Shown in pieces: positions 13,500 to 22,097 of a stretch of 23,408 nt of DNA. The notes under the pieces are model-generated. The model saw only the letters and a program-made list of their open reading frames with translations, did no database searches and was not told the DNA's origin. The DNA is from Burkholderiales bacterium UBA4657. GTDB taxonomy: Bacteria; Pseudomonadota; Gammaproteobacteria; Burkholderiales; Burkholderiaceae_E. Where the stretch lies: assembly GCA_002405475.1 (NCBI GenBank), contig DHLX01000009.1:91789-115196 (forward strand). The letters run 5' to 3'. Position numbers and translations under genes: made by a program. Positions within the stretch are counted from its first letter, which is position 1. The number at the start of each line of letters is the position of its first letter.

Positions 13500-15026
13500 T
13501 CAATCGGCCGATGCCAGGTTCAGATTCAACTGATTGCGCGAGGCATCATCGGCAGAACCAGAGGCGGTCGGCTGATTACGCGCAGCTTCCAGATCATTCA
13601 GGTATTCTGCGCTGACATCACCGGTAATGTAGCGCCCATCAAAGCAGCTGGCCTCAAAATTTTTCAGTCTGGGTGCCAGGTCAGATACCGACTGTTTCAT
13701 GGCTTCTATGTCCTGATACACCAGCCCATCGGCTTCAATCATGCGCCGGATTTCTTCATCGCTGTGTCCATGGGCGATCAGTTCGCTACGGGTTGGCATG
13801 TCAATGCCATAGACGTTAGGAAAACGTACCGGCGGTGCGGCCGATGCGAAAATGACTTTTCTGGCGCCAGCCTCGCGCGCCATTTGGACAATTTCACGAC
13901 TGGTCGTGCCGCGCACGATCGAATCATCGACCAGCAAAACATTTTTACCCTTGAATTCAGTCGGTAGGGCATTGAGTTTTTGCCTGACATTTTTGCGTCG
14001 GGTGGACTGCCCAGGCATGATGAAGGTGCGGCCAATATAACGATTCTTGAAAAAACCTTCGCGAAATTCCAGCCCCAGTTTCATTGCCAGTTGCATCGCG
14101 GCAGGACGTGAAGTGTCGGGTATTGGCATGACCACATCAATATCACCGGCACGAAATTCACGTCTGATTTTTTCTGCCAGATATTCACCCATCTTCAGGC
14201 GCGAACCATAGACACTGACACCATCGAGTACCGAGTCGGGTCGGGCAAAGTAGACATACTCAAATATGCAAGGGTTGAGGCTGGCATTTTCGGCGCAAGG
14301 CTGGGAGAAGAAATTGCCTTCTATGTCAATGAACACCGCTTCACCGGGGGCGACGTCACGTACAAATTTGAAGCCCATGCCTTCGAGTGCTACCGACTCG
14401 CTGGCAACCAGATACTCGGTACCTTCGTCGGTCTCGTTTATGCCGTAACACAAGGGGCGAATACCAAACGGGTCACGAAATGCCAGAATGCCTACACCGG
14501 CAATATGTGCCACGCAGGCATAAGCTCCTTTCACACGCTGCTGCAACCCGGCTACAGCACGAAAAACGGTCGGCGGGTCGAGTGTGAAGGAACTGGTTGC
14601 CTCTTGTAATTCATGCGCCAACACATTAAGCAGCACTTCTGAATCGGAATTGGTATTAATGTGGCGCCGATCCTTACGAAACATATCGATTTTGAGGGCT
14701 TCGGCGTTGGTCAGATTACCGTTATGAGCGAGCATGATGCCGAACGGGGCGTTGACATAAAAGGGCTGCGCCTCTTCCGGGTTCATGGCCGAACCGGCAG
14801 TCGGGTAGCGCACATGGGCAATACCCATATTGCCAGTCAGATTGCGCATGTTGCGAGTGCGGAAAATTTCCCGCACCAGACCGTTACCCTTCCACATATT
14901 GAAATTACTACCTGCCCCGGTAGCTATTCCCGCAGCGTCCTGTCCTCGATGCTGTAATAGCATCAGGCTGTCATACAGCATCTGGTTAACAGGGGTCTTG
15001 GCGACCAGGCCTACAATTCCACACAT
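13500..15026 (-). CDS. purF: Amidophosphoribosyltransferase
   Basis: First committed step of purine synthesis: PRPP plus glutamine to phosphoribosylamine, in the cytoplasm. 508 residues, the normal length. Cys2 (MCGIVG) is the glutaminase nucleophile after Met removal. LLQHRGQDAAGI (23-34), RYPTAGSA (73-80) and LAHNGNLTN (99-107) are glutaminase motifs. VLLVDDSIVRGTTS (363-376) is the PRPP-binding loop of the type I phosphoribosyltransferase domain. Shine-Dalgarno AAGGA lies seven bases before the ATG. The last 25 residues are low-complexity and poorly conserved. It follows cvpA by 24 bases, the usual cvpA-purF pair. Confidence 0.97.
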   Translation of the reverse strand: MCGIVGLVAKTPVNQMLYDSLMLLQHRGQDAAGIATGAGSNFNMWKGNGLVREIFRTRNMRNLTGNMGIAHVRYPTAGSAMNPEEAQPFYVNAPFGIMLAHNGNLTNAEALKIDMFRKDRRHINTNSDSEVLLNVLAHELQEATSSFTLDPPTVFRAVAGLQQRVKGAYACVAHIAGVGILAFRDPFGIRPLCYGINETDEGTEYLVASESVALEGMGFKFVRDVAPGEAVFIDIEGNFFSQPCAENASLNPCIFEYVYFARPDSVLDGVSVYGSRLKMGEYLAEKIRREFRAGDIDVVMPIPDTSRPAAMQLAMKLGLEFREGFFKNRYIGRTFIMPGQSTRRKNVRQKLNALPTEFKGKNVLLVDDSIVRGTTSREIVQMAREAGARKVIFASAAPPVRFPNVYGIDMPTRSELIAHGHSDEEIRRMIEADGLVYQDIEAMKQSVSDLAPRLKNFEASCFDGRYITGDVSAEYLNDLEAARNQPTASGSADDASRNQLNLNLASAD

Positions 15027-15050
15027 ACCGATTCCTTTGTTGCTGCTCTA

Positions 15051-15539
15051 TTATCCAGTTCTGACCAGCGCTTGCACTTTGTCAGGTAACCAGGGTTTGA
15101 TCGCCATGATCAGCGCTGTCACGCCCGGCAACAGGACAGACTGTTTCCAGACCGGCTGTGTACTTAGCTGGGTAAAACTGGCAATCAAGCTTAATACAAT
15201 AACGGCCAACAAGCCGCGACATAAACCAAATAATGCTCCCAAAGCACGGTCAGTGCCGCCTAAACCAGCGGCTTTCAATAAACGGCCCAGTAGCGATCCC
15301 AACAGGCCTGCCGCAAATACCGTTGCTACAAAAACCAGTACCGACCCCAGCGCCAGCCGCGCTAACGGATCCCAATCCTGGGGCAAGGACTGCGCCACAT
15401 CGGAGCCAAGCCAGAGGGCAAACACAACAGCCAGCACCCAGCCCGCGAGTGACAATAACTCTCTGACCAGACCCCTTAGCCCTCCCAGCAACATCGACAG
15501 CAGCACAATGGCTACGATGGCATAGTCAACCCAGGTCAT
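15051..15539 (-). CDS. cvpA: CvpA family inner-membrane protein
   Basis: 162 residues with four hydrophobic helices: DYAIVAIVLLSMLLGGLRG near the start, LAGWVLAVVFALWL, LALGSVLVFVATVFAAGLLG and LLAVIVLSLIASF. RGLVRELLSLAGW is the conserved CvpA signature. CvpA was named for colicin V production and is tied to envelope maintenance; its molecular role is unclear. The gene starts one base after the SPOR gene's stop and precedes purF, a conserved arrangement. Confidence 0.92.
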   Translation of the reverse strand: MTWVDYAIVAIVLLSMLLGGLRGLVRELLSLAGWVLAVVFALWLGSDVAQSLPQDWDPLARLALGSVLVFVATVFAAGLLGSLLGRLLKAAGLGGTDRALGALFGLCRGLLAVIVLSLIASFTQLSTQPVWKQSVLLPGVTALIMAIKPWLPDKVQALVRTG

Positions 15540-15540
15540 T

Positions 15541-16350
15541 TTAATTAACCAGGCGCGCTTCGCTGCCTCCCAAGGCCTTGATCCGAGTCAGTGCCTTGTT
15601 GGCCTCGGCCTGTGTACTGAAGGGGCCGACCCTGACCCGTATGCGCACACCGCCGCTGGTCGTGACTTTTTCCGTGTAGGCCTGAAATCCGGCCGCTTTG
15701 AGTTTTTTCACCCAGGCCTGAGCCTGCTCGTCTTTACTATAAGCGGCAACTTGGATCAGATACTTGCCCGCTTGAACCGGATTAGCTTTTGTCGGTTCAG
15801 ACTTGACCGGTTCGGATTTGACCGGTGCCTCCTTTGCTGGCTCCTGGCTGGCTCCTGGCTTACCCTCGAGCAAAGCTTTAGCCTGGGAACCATCGTCAGT
15901 ACGAGCTGGTTTGGTTTCCTGTTTTGGGGGCGGCGTTTTGGGTGGTTCAATTTTTTTGACTTCGCCGTTTTTGACCTCGGGCTTTCCAGCTTCGAGCGCA
16001 GTTTCTTTGTTAGGCAAGGGTGTCACGCTTCCCGCCGCAACAGTTTTCGGCGGCTCGCTTGACACCGGAGCGGAAGCAGATTTGGACGAGTCAGACTCCG
16101 CAACAGCACTGGCAGAAGGCTTGACTGGCTCGAGTTTAGGAGTGAACGGCGTGTTTTTTGAGGGTATTTCAACTGGAATATTCTGGTTCAAGGGGCGTGG
16201 CTCGGAATCCAGTAACATGGGTACAACAATCACCGCCGTTAGCACCAGGGTAATGGCACCTATCAGGCGTCGCCGCGCCTTGATTTTCAGGTCCTGGTTC
16301 AGGTCACTGCTGGCCATTCTGTCAGCACGCATACCGGTGTCCTTGTTCAT
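15541..16350 (-). CDS. SPOR-domain cell-division/envelope protein (DedD-like)
   Basis: 269 residues. Cytoplasmic start, one membrane helix (about 30-47, LIGAITLVLTAVIVVPMLL), and a long Pro/Lys/Glu linker (50-190) with repeated KSEP units. A C-terminal SPOR domain spans about 191-269 (KYLIQVAAYSKDEQAQAWVKKL ... RVRVGPFSTQAEANKALTRI). SPOR domains bind denuded septal peptidoglycan, so a division role in the periplasm is likely. The ATG overlaps the folC stop as ATGA. The place between folC and cvpA is that of dedD in enterobacteria and of its SPOR counterpart in pseudomonads. Confidence 0.9.
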   Translation of the reverse strand: MNKDTGMRADRMASSDLNQDLKIKARRRLIGAITLVLTAVIVVPMLLDSEPRPLNQNIPVEIPSKNTPFTPKLEPVKPSASAVAESDSSKSASAPVSSEPPKTVAAGSVTPLPNKETALEAGKPEVKNGEVKKIEPPKTPPPKQETKPARTDDGSQAKALLEGKPGASQEPAKEAPVKSEPVKSEPTKANPVQAGKYLIQVAAYSKDEQAQAWVKKLKAAGFQAYTEKVTTSGGVRIRVRVGPFSTQAEANKALTRIKALGGSEARLVN

Positions 16351-17651
16351 CGCTTTGGCTCCTGTGATAAACCCTGGCGCTGCTTATCCAGCACCTGCAT
16401 GACGTTTCCTACCGTAACAAAAGAACCGAATACGACGATCCTATCATTGTCGCTGGCCTGGTCGCGTGCCGCAGCCCAGGCCGAGGCAGCGTCGGTATGC
16501 AGTCGAACGCTATGCTCTTTGTCTTCCGCAAACCCGGCCGACTGCAATGCCTGCAGCAGTTCAGTGGCTGTGGCCGCGCGCGCCCCGGGCAGGCTGGTCA
16601 AGTGCCAGTGGTCAACCTTGGCCACCAGCGGTTTGAGTACACCGACGATATCTTTATCACGCATGCAGCCGAATACCGCGATGGTATAGGGATGAAAGCC
16701 CATATTATCGAGGTTATTAGCCAGCGCTGCGGCAGCATGGGGATTATGAGCCACATCAAGAACAACGCTTGGACGTCCCGGTAATACCTGGAATCGTCCC
16801 GCTAACTCAACCACCGCGAAGCCAGTGCGTATGGCCTGATTGGGCAACGGCAACCGTTCACGTAACGCTTCCAGCGCTGCCAGCGCAGCAGAAGCGTTCA
16901 GTAATTGATTGGCGCCGCGCAACGCTGGATAAGCTAGCCCTGCACGTCTTATCTGCCGGCCACCATAAGCCCATTGTTGTTGATCGCCGGAATAGTTGAA
17001 ATCGCGCCCAAACAGCCATAAATCGGCACCTAGTTCTGTTGCCACTTCAATCAAGCTGGAAGGCGGCACCGGGTCGGCACAAATGGCGGGTTTGCCAGGT
17101 CGGTAAATATGCGCTTTTTCCCAGCCAATTTTTTCGCGGGTCGGGCCCAGATATTCCATGTGATCGAGGTCGATGCTGGTGATAATGGCGCAGTCCGGAT
17201 CAATACAGTTCACCGCATCAAGACGCCCACCCATACCTACTTCGAGCACCACGACATCTAGTCCGGCCTGTTGAAACAGTCGCAGTGCCGCCAGGGTCGT
17301 AAACTCGAAATAGGTCAGAGAGACAGCCGGTTCATATGCAGTGCGTGCGGCCTCAACCGCCTGTAACTGGGTGATCCATTGTTCATCAGTCGCACTGACA
17401 CCTTGCAAACGTGCGCGCTCGTTGAAATGCACTAGATGCGGCGAGGTATACAGCCCAACGCGATAGCCGGCCTGGATCAAAATGGCTTCAAGAAAAGCGC
17501 AGGTGCTGCCCTTACCATTGGTGCCGCCCACGGTAATCACGGTGCTGTCGAGTGACAGGGCGAGCTTGTCCTTGACCTGATTGACACGCTCCAGACCAAA
17601 GTCGATGCTTTTAGGGTGCAGAGTTTCGAGATAGGTCAGCCAGTCGGTCAA
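16347..17651 (-). CDS. folC: Folylpolyglutamate synthase/dihydrofolate synthase
   Basis: Adds glutamate to dihydropteroate and to reduced folates, using ATP in the cytoplasm. 434 residues, as usual. P-loop GGTNGKGST (42-50), then YTSPHLVHFNERAR (68-81), VLEVGMGGRLDAVN, the second nucleotide site ITSIDLDHMEYLG, EKAHIYRPGKPAI and, in the C-terminal Mur-ligase domain, VLDVAHNPHAA. All catalytic signatures are present. It begins 23 bases after the accD stop and overlaps the SPOR gene. Confidence 0.96.
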   Translation of the reverse strand: MTDWLTYLETLHPKSIDFGLERVNQVKDKLALSLDSTVITVGGTNGKGSTCAFLEAILIQAGYRVGLYTSPHLVHFNERARLQGVSATDEQWITQLQAVEAARTAYEPAVSLTYFEFTTLAALRLFQQAGLDVVVLEVGMGGRLDAVNCIDPDCAIITSIDLDHMEYLGPTREKIGWEKAHIYRPGKPAICADPVPPSSLIEVATELGADLWLFGRDFNYSGDQQQWAYGGRQIRRAGLAYPALRGANQLLNASAALAALEALRERLPLPNQAIRTGFAVVELAGRFQVLPGRPSVVLDVAHNPHAAAALANNLDNMGFHPYTIAVFGCMRDKDIVGVLKPLVAKVDHWHLTSLPGARAATATELLQALQSAGFAEDKEHSVRLHTDAASAWAAARDQASDNDRIVVFGSFVTVGNVMQVLDKQRQGLSQEPKR

Positions 17652-17674
17652 AGACCAGTCTTGTGCAGTGGGAT

Positions 17675-18544
17675 TCAGGCCACGGCCTCCATCGGCTGGT
17701 TCTGCAACAAGGCCAGCAGGCGTGCAATTTCTTCACGCATCTGGCGTCGATCGATAATCATGTCTACTGCACCTTTTTCCAGCAAAAACTCGGCACGCTG
17801 GAAACCTTCGGGCAATTTTTCTCGCACGGTCTGTTCAATGACACGCGGCCCGGCGAACCCTATCAAAGCCTTGGGCTCGGCAATGACCACATCACCCATG
17901 AAGGCAAAGCTGGCTGAAACCCCGCCCATGGTCGGGTCGGTCAGCACACTGATGAAGGGCAGTTTTTTCTGCGCCAACTGGTTAATGCCGGTTGTGGTTT
18001 TTGCCATTTGCATTAAGGACAACAAGCCTTCCTGCATACGCGCTCCCCCCGTGGCAGTAACGCATATGAATGGCACTTTTTGTTCCAGTGCTGTCTGTAC
18101 ACCACGACTAAAGCGCTCACCGACTACCGATCCCATGGAGCCACCCATAAAATCAAACTCAAAGCAGGCCACGACCACCGGTAAAGTCATGATCGCGCCA
18201 CCCATCACCACCAGTGCGTCGGTCTCACCGGTATCACTCATGGCCTCCTGCAAGCGCTGTGGATATTTTTTGCTATCGACAAATTTCAGGGCATCGACGG
18301 GCACGACTTCCTGCCCGATTTCATAGCGACCCTCTGCGTCCAGCAAGGCGTCAATGCGACGCCGTGCGCCAATACGCATGTGATGATCGCACTTGGGGCA
18401 GACATGCAGATTTTTTTCCAGGTCGGCGTGATAGAGCACGGTTTCACAACTGGGACATTTCAGCCATAAACCTTCCGGCACACGCTTGCCACTACCGTCA
18501 CCACGCTGGATGCGTGGGGGAAGTAATTTTTCAATCCAGCTCAT
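17675..18544 (-). CDS. accD: Acetyl-CoA carboxylase, carboxyltransferase beta subunit
   Basis: Transfers carboxyl from biotin to acetyl-CoA, giving malonyl-CoA for fatty acid synthesis, with AccA. 289 residues. Zinc ribbon with Cys30, Cys33, Cys49 and Cys52 (CPSC ... CPKC), then the crotonase-fold domain: FDFMGGSMGSVVGERF, TATGGARMQEG, LPFISVLTDPTMGGVSASFA and LIGFAGPRVIEQTV. The ATG overlaps the trpA stop as ATGA. The trpA-accD-folC order is common in beta- and gammaproteobacteria. Confidence 0.97.
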   Translation of the reverse strand: MSWIEKLLPPRIQRGDGSGKRVPEGLWLKCPSCETVLYHADLEKNLHVCPKCDHHMRIGARRRIDALLDAEGRYEIGQEVVPVDALKFVDSKKYPQRLQEAMSDTGETDALVVMGGAIMTLPVVVACFEFDFMGGSMGSVVGERFSRGVQTALEQKVPFICVTATGGARMQEGLLSLMQMAKTTTGINQLAQKKLPFISVLTDPTMGGVSASFAFMGDVVIAEPKALIGFAGPRVIEQTVREKLPEGFQRAEFLLEKGAVDMIIDRRQMREEIARLLALLQNQPMEAVA

Positions 18545-19362
18545 GCGGCCTCCTTGTTGAGCTTGAGTTCATCAAGAGCGCGACGCATACCCCCGACCAC
18601 ATCGGCAATCGTTTTAAGTGCCTGGTCAGGGGGTACACTTTCCAGCGCCTGAATCAGCCGACTACCCACGACCACGGCATCGGCAACCCGGCCTACCGCT
18701 TGTGCCGTGGCTGCATCTTTAATGCCAAAGCCGACCCCGACGGGCACCGAAGTGTGCCGTTTAATCAGCGGCAATTTCGCCGCGACACTGTCCACGTCGA
18801 GGTTCCCGGCACCGGTAATGCCCTTCAGGCTGACATAGTACAAATAGCCACGGGCATGCTGCGCCACCATGGCAATACGCTCATCGGTGGAAGTCGGTGC
18901 CAGCAGAAAAATGGGGTCAATGCCATTGGCTTGCATGGTTTGGGCAAAATCTTCACATTCTTCCGGGGGATAATCCACCACCAGCACACCATCGACCCCC
19001 ACCTCTTTGGCGCGACGGGCAAACTCGGCCTTGCCGAGGTGTTCAATCGGGTTGGCGTAGCCCATTAACACCACGGGCGTTGTACTGTCAGTCTGACGAA
19101 ACTCGCGCACCATATCGAGTACCTGACGCAGTCCTACACCATTTTTGATAGCGCGCTCGGTGGCTCTTTGAATGACCGGACCATCGGCCATGGGGTCAGA
19201 GAAAGGCACGCCCAGTTCAATGACATCGCACCCGGCCTGCGCCAGCGTGTGCATCAGGGGTACGGTCAAATCAGGTGCAGGGTCGCCCGCACAAATATAA
19301 GGAATCAGGCCCTTGCGACCTTGTCGTTGCAATTGTTCAAAACGTTGCTGTATACGTGACAT
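18541..19362 (-). CDS. trpA: Tryptophan synthase alpha chain
   Basis: Cleaves indole-glycerol phosphate to indole, which is channelled to TrpB. 273 residues, TIM barrel. Catalytic Glu49 and Asp60 lie in VIELGVPFSDPMADGPVIQ. Later motifs are VLVVDYPPEE, FLLAPTSTDERI, YYVSLKGITGAG and VGFGIKDAATA, with the phosphate site near ADAVVVGSRLI. Its ATG shares one base with the trpB stop (TGATG), so the two subunits are translated in coupling. Confidence 0.97.
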   Translation of the reverse strand: MSRIQQRFEQLQRQGRKGLIPYICAGDPAPDLTVPLMHTLAQAGCDVIELGVPFSDPMADGPVIQRATERAIKNGVGLRQVLDMVREFRQTDSTTPVVLMGYANPIEHLGKAEFARRAKEVGVDGVLVVDYPPEECEDFAQTMQANGIDPIFLLAPTSTDERIAMVAQHARGYLYYVSLKGITGAGNLDVDSVAAKLPLIKRHTSVPVGVGFGIKDAATAQAVGRVADAVVVGSRLIQALESVPPDQALKTIADVVGGMRRALDELKLNKEAA

Positions 19363-20609
19363 CAGGGTTTCTTTTTAAAAGCAAGGCTGGCTTCACGGCA
19401 TGAGGCGCGGCAATAAAATTCCATGCCGCTGGCTTCGGCCACAATGTGTAAATCTTTATCGCCGCGTCCACTTAAGTTGACCAGAATAATTTTGTCTTTA
19501 GGTAGCGTCGGCGCCAGTTGGGTCGCATAAGCTATGGCATGACTGGTCTCGAGCGCAGGAATGATGCCCTCGATACGGCAGCAGTCATGAAACGCTTTCA
19601 GTGCTTCGTCGTCGGTGGCACCCACATACTGGGCGCGTCCCGAGTCTTTGAGCCAGGCATGCTCCGGTCCAACGCCGGGGTAGTCCAGACCCGCACTGAC
19701 CGAATGCGTCTCGGTAATCTGACCGTTCTCGTCTTGCAACAAATAGGTGCGGTTGCCATGCAATACACCGGGCGACCCTTTTTGCAGCGAGGCGGCATGG
19801 CGCATTGTCGTCAAACCCTCACCGGCTGCTTCCACGCCCACCAGTTTCACCTGTTCATGAGGAATGTAGTCATAAAAAATTCCCATGGCATTACTGCCGC
19901 CACCGACGCAGGCAATCACGACATCGGGCTGGCGTCCAGTCATTTCGGGCATCTGCCACAAACATTCCTTGCCCACCACCGAATTGAAGTCGCGCACCAT
20001 CATGGGGTAAGGGTGTGGTCCGGCGACCGTGCCGATAATATAAAACGTATTTTCGACGTTGGTGACCCAGTCGCGCATGGCTTCGTTGAGGGCGTCTTTC
20101 AATGTACGCGAACCGCTTTCAACCGGCACTACCTCGGCTCCCAGCAATTTCATGCGATAGACATTCGCCGCCTGACGCCCTACGTCTTCAGCCCCCATAT
20201 AGACCACACACTTCATACCGAAGCGCGCAGCTACGGTGGCACTGGCAACGCCATGCTGCCCGGCTCCGGTTTCAGCAATGACGCGAGGTTTACCCATACG
20301 TTTGGCTAGTAACGCCTGGCCAATGGTGTTGTTGACTTTGTGTGCCCCGGTATGATTCAAGTCTTCACGCTTGAAATAAATCTGGGCACCACCCAGTTCC
20401 TCACTCCAGCGTTTGGCATGGTAAATCGGGCTGGGACGACCGACAAAATATTTCAGCTCACGTTGAAATTCGGCAATGAATTCGGGGTCTTGCTGATATC
20501 TGGCATAGGCCTCACGCAACTCCTGCAAGGCGTGCATGAGTGTTTCGGACACGAAAACACCACCGTAAGGGCCGAAATGCCCACGTTCGTCTGGCAGGTT
20601 GTATGCCAT
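19362..20609 (-). CDS. trpB: Tryptophan synthase beta chain with extended C-terminus
   Basis: Condenses indole with serine, PLP-dependent. 415 residues from the ATG at 20609, which has GGAG nine bases upstream, four bases after the trpF stop. Seen: RGHFGPYGGVF at the start, PLP lysine Lys91 in HTGAHKVNN, phosphate loop CVGGGSNAMG, LVGVEAAGEG and LVNLSGRGDKDL near the end. After GRGDKDLHIVAEASGMEF there are 18 further residues (YCRASCREASLAFKKKP and flanks), more than usual for the family. This tail spans two 9-bp direct copies and an inverted repeat, so it may come from loss of an earlier stop or a small insertion. The catalytic core is intact. Confidence 0.96.
   Translation of the reverse strand: MAYNLPDERGHFGPYGGVFVSETLMHALQELREAYARYQQDPEFIAEFQRELKYFVGRPSPIYHAKRWSEELGGAQIYFKREDLNHTGAHKVNNTIGQALLAKRMGKPRVIAETGAGQHGVASATVAARFGMKCVVYMGAEDVGRQAANVYRMKLLGAEVVPVESGSRTLKDALNEAMRDWVTNVENTFYIIGTVAGPHPYPMMVRDFNSVVGKECLWQMPEMTGRQPDVVIACVGGGSNAMGIFYDYIPHEQVKLVGVEAAGEGLTTMRHAASLQKGSPGVLHGNRTYLLQDENGQITETHSVSAGLDYPGVGPEHAWLKDSGRAQYVGATDDEALKAFHDCCRIEGIIPALETSHAIAYATQLAPTLPKDKIILVNLSGRGDKDLHIVAEASGMEFYCRASCREASLAFKKKP
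19386..19436. repeat. 9-bp direct repeats around a small dyad at the 3' end of trpB
   Basis: GCTGGCTTC occurs at 19386-19394 and again at 19428-19436, 42 bases (14 codons) apart. Between them CGGCATG (19396-19402) and CATGCCG (19422-19428) form inverted ends. Removing one copy and the middle would keep the reading frame. It resembles a tiny insertion with target duplication or a slippage duplication, but it is short enough to be chance. Confidence 0.4.
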
Positions 20610-20613
20610 ATCG

Positions 20614-21258
20614 TTACTCTCCAAGCAGTGCGCGGTCTATCGCTTTCACCGCTGTCGTAAAAGACTGTATTTTACCTGTGTCTTTGATTCCCTTGCTTTG
20701 TTCTACACCGCTCGAGACATCAACAGCCCAAGGACGTACCTTGGCAATGCCAGCGCCCACATTTTCCGGGGTCAAACCACCGGAAAGTATCAAAGGTATG
20801 GGTAAATCCGGCGGAATCAGGCCCCAATCAAAGGTTTGTCCCGCTCCTCCATAAGCATCACTGTAGGCATCGAGTAACATAGCCTGAGCCGAAGCGAACT
20901 CAACGGCATAGCCACCCAGGTCAAATCCAGGCTGCATACGGGCAGCTTTCCAGTAAGGATTGCCATATTGTTCACATTCTTGCGCCCGCTCATCGCCATG
21001 AAATTGTAAGGTGTAGGCTGGATATGCGTCCAGATATACGGCTACCTCGTCAATACTGGCATTGACGAACAAAATCACTGGAGTGACAAACGGCGGTAAC
21101 AGACGCGCCAGCTGGGCTGCTAGTTCTGGTCCGACATAGCGCGGACTTTTGGAGTACGCGACAAAACCGATGGCATCAGCCCCAGCCTTGACGGCCGCCC
21201 ATAAATCTTCTTCCCGGGTAATACCGCAGATCTTGATGCGTGTACGTGTGTGATTCAT
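20614..21258 (-). CDS. trpF: Phosphoribosylanthranilate isomerase
   Basis: Converts phosphoribosylanthranilate to CdRP in tryptophan synthesis. 214 residues, TIM barrel. Catalytic Cys11 in IKICGIT, then AGADAIGFVAYSKSPRYVG, LQFHGDE, ILSGGLTPENV and AVDVSSGVE, where the general acid Asp and phosphate-binding residues lie. Starts four bases after truA and ends four bases before trpB. It is a stand-alone gene, not fused to trpC as in enterobacteria. Confidence 0.97.
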   Translation of the reverse strand: MNHTRTRIKICGITREEDLWAAVKAGADAIGFVAYSKSPRYVGPELAAQLARLLPPFVTPVILFVNASIDEVAVYLDAYPAYTLQFHGDERAQECEQYGNPYWKAARMQPGFDLGGYAVEFASAQAMLLDAYSDAYGGAGQTFDWGLIPPDLPIPLILSGGLTPENVGAGIAKVRPWAVDVSSGVEQSKGIKDTGKIQSFTTAVKAIDRALLGE

Positions 21259-21262
21259 GCGC

Positions 21263-22030
21263 TTATTGTGCAGGAATTAGAAAATGTTCAGGGTAAACGA
21301 CCCGGATCAGGGTCAGACCGCAAGCGGCATACGTGGGGGCGGCTAAACGCCGATCTCGAGCCTCCAGTAATTCACCCGCCCAGGCCGGCGTCTGTCGACC
21401 CATGCCAATATAGACCAATGTTCCGACCATGTTTCGCACCATATGGTGCAGGAAGGCATCGGCCTCAAACTCAAGAGTTATCAATGTTTCTGTCTGCGAT
21501 ATTTGTACACGACTTAATGTTCGTAGCGCTGTTTTGGCCTGACATTCAGAAGATCTGAAACTCGAAAAATCATGTGTTCCTAGCCACTGATCTGCCGCCT
21601 GCTGCATGGCTACCGTATGCAGCGGGCGGAAGCACCAAGCGGCCTGGCGTGCGTGTATAGGCGAGCGTATTGGATGATTGTAAATGGTGTAGAGATAAGC
21701 ACGGCGCAATGCCGAAAAACGGGCATGGAAATCGTCATTGACGTAGCGCGCCCAACGTACGGCTATGTCTGCCGGCAAATACGCATTCACGCCCCGGATC
21801 CAGGCTGACGGTTCGCGTTCAACTACCGAGTCGAGATGAACTACTTGGCCGCTAGCATGCACCCCCGTATCGGTACGTCCTGCCGCGACAACAGCCACCC
21901 GTTCTTGACGTGCCACAAACAAACCAATAGCCCGTTCCAGGGTTTCCTGAACCGTACGCAAGCCCGGTTGTGATTGCCAGCCTGCAAAATCGGTTCCGTC
22001 ATACTCGATTCCCAAGGCAATTCGACTCAT
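21263..22030 (-). CDS. truA: tRNA pseudouridine(38-40) synthase
   Basis: Modifies uridines 38-40 in the anticodon arm of tRNAs. 255 residues, normal length. MSRIALGIEYDGTDFAGWQ start, catalytic Asp54 in AGRTDTGVHA, FHARFSALRRAYLYTIYN, HDFSSFR and FLHHMVRNMVGTLV. All core motifs are present. Its ATG is only 20 bases past the fimV terminator and no clear Shine-Dalgarno is visible. It is the first gene of the trp-accD-folC-purF run; the fimV-truA-trpF order is conserved in pseudomonads and betaproteobacteria. Confidence 0.96.
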   Translation of the reverse strand: MSRIALGIEYDGTDFAGWQSQPGLRTVQETLERAIGLFVARQERVAVVAAGRTDTGVHASGQVVHLDSVVEREPSAWIRGVNAYLPADIAVRWARYVNDDFHARFSALRRAYLYTIYNHPIRSPIHARQAAWCFRPLHTVAMQQAADQWLGTHDFSSFRSSECQAKTALRTLSRVQISQTETLITLEFEADAFLHHMVRNMVGTLVYIGMGRQTPAWAGELLEARDRRLAAPTYAACGLTLIRVVYPEHFLIPAQ

Positions 22031-22050
22031 CTGAGCAGTATTTTTAGATA

Positions 22051-22077
22051 ATAAAAAAGGCGAGCCTAAGCTCGCCT
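22051..22077 (-). terminator. Intrinsic terminator after fimV
   Basis: In the RNA, AGGCGAGC (22077-22070), loop TTAG, GCTCGCCT (22065-22058), then TTTTT: a perfect 8-bp GC-rich stem with a U-run. It begins 20 bases after the fimV stop and ends 20 bases before truA. Confidence 0.9.
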
Positions 22078-22097
22078 GTCAGTTTTTGGAGAATAGT

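Noticed and set aside
15785..15860. Tandem-looking repeats in the SPOR gene
   Set aside because: They encode the Pro/Lys/Glu linker (KSEP units) typical of this protein type and need no separate explanation.
18214..19068. Long plus-strand open frame opposite accD and trpA
   Set aside because: It lies wholly antisense to two genes with all catalytic motifs, and its translation shows no domain or sensible composition; the same holds for the plus-strand frames at 14830-15525 and 19518-20309.
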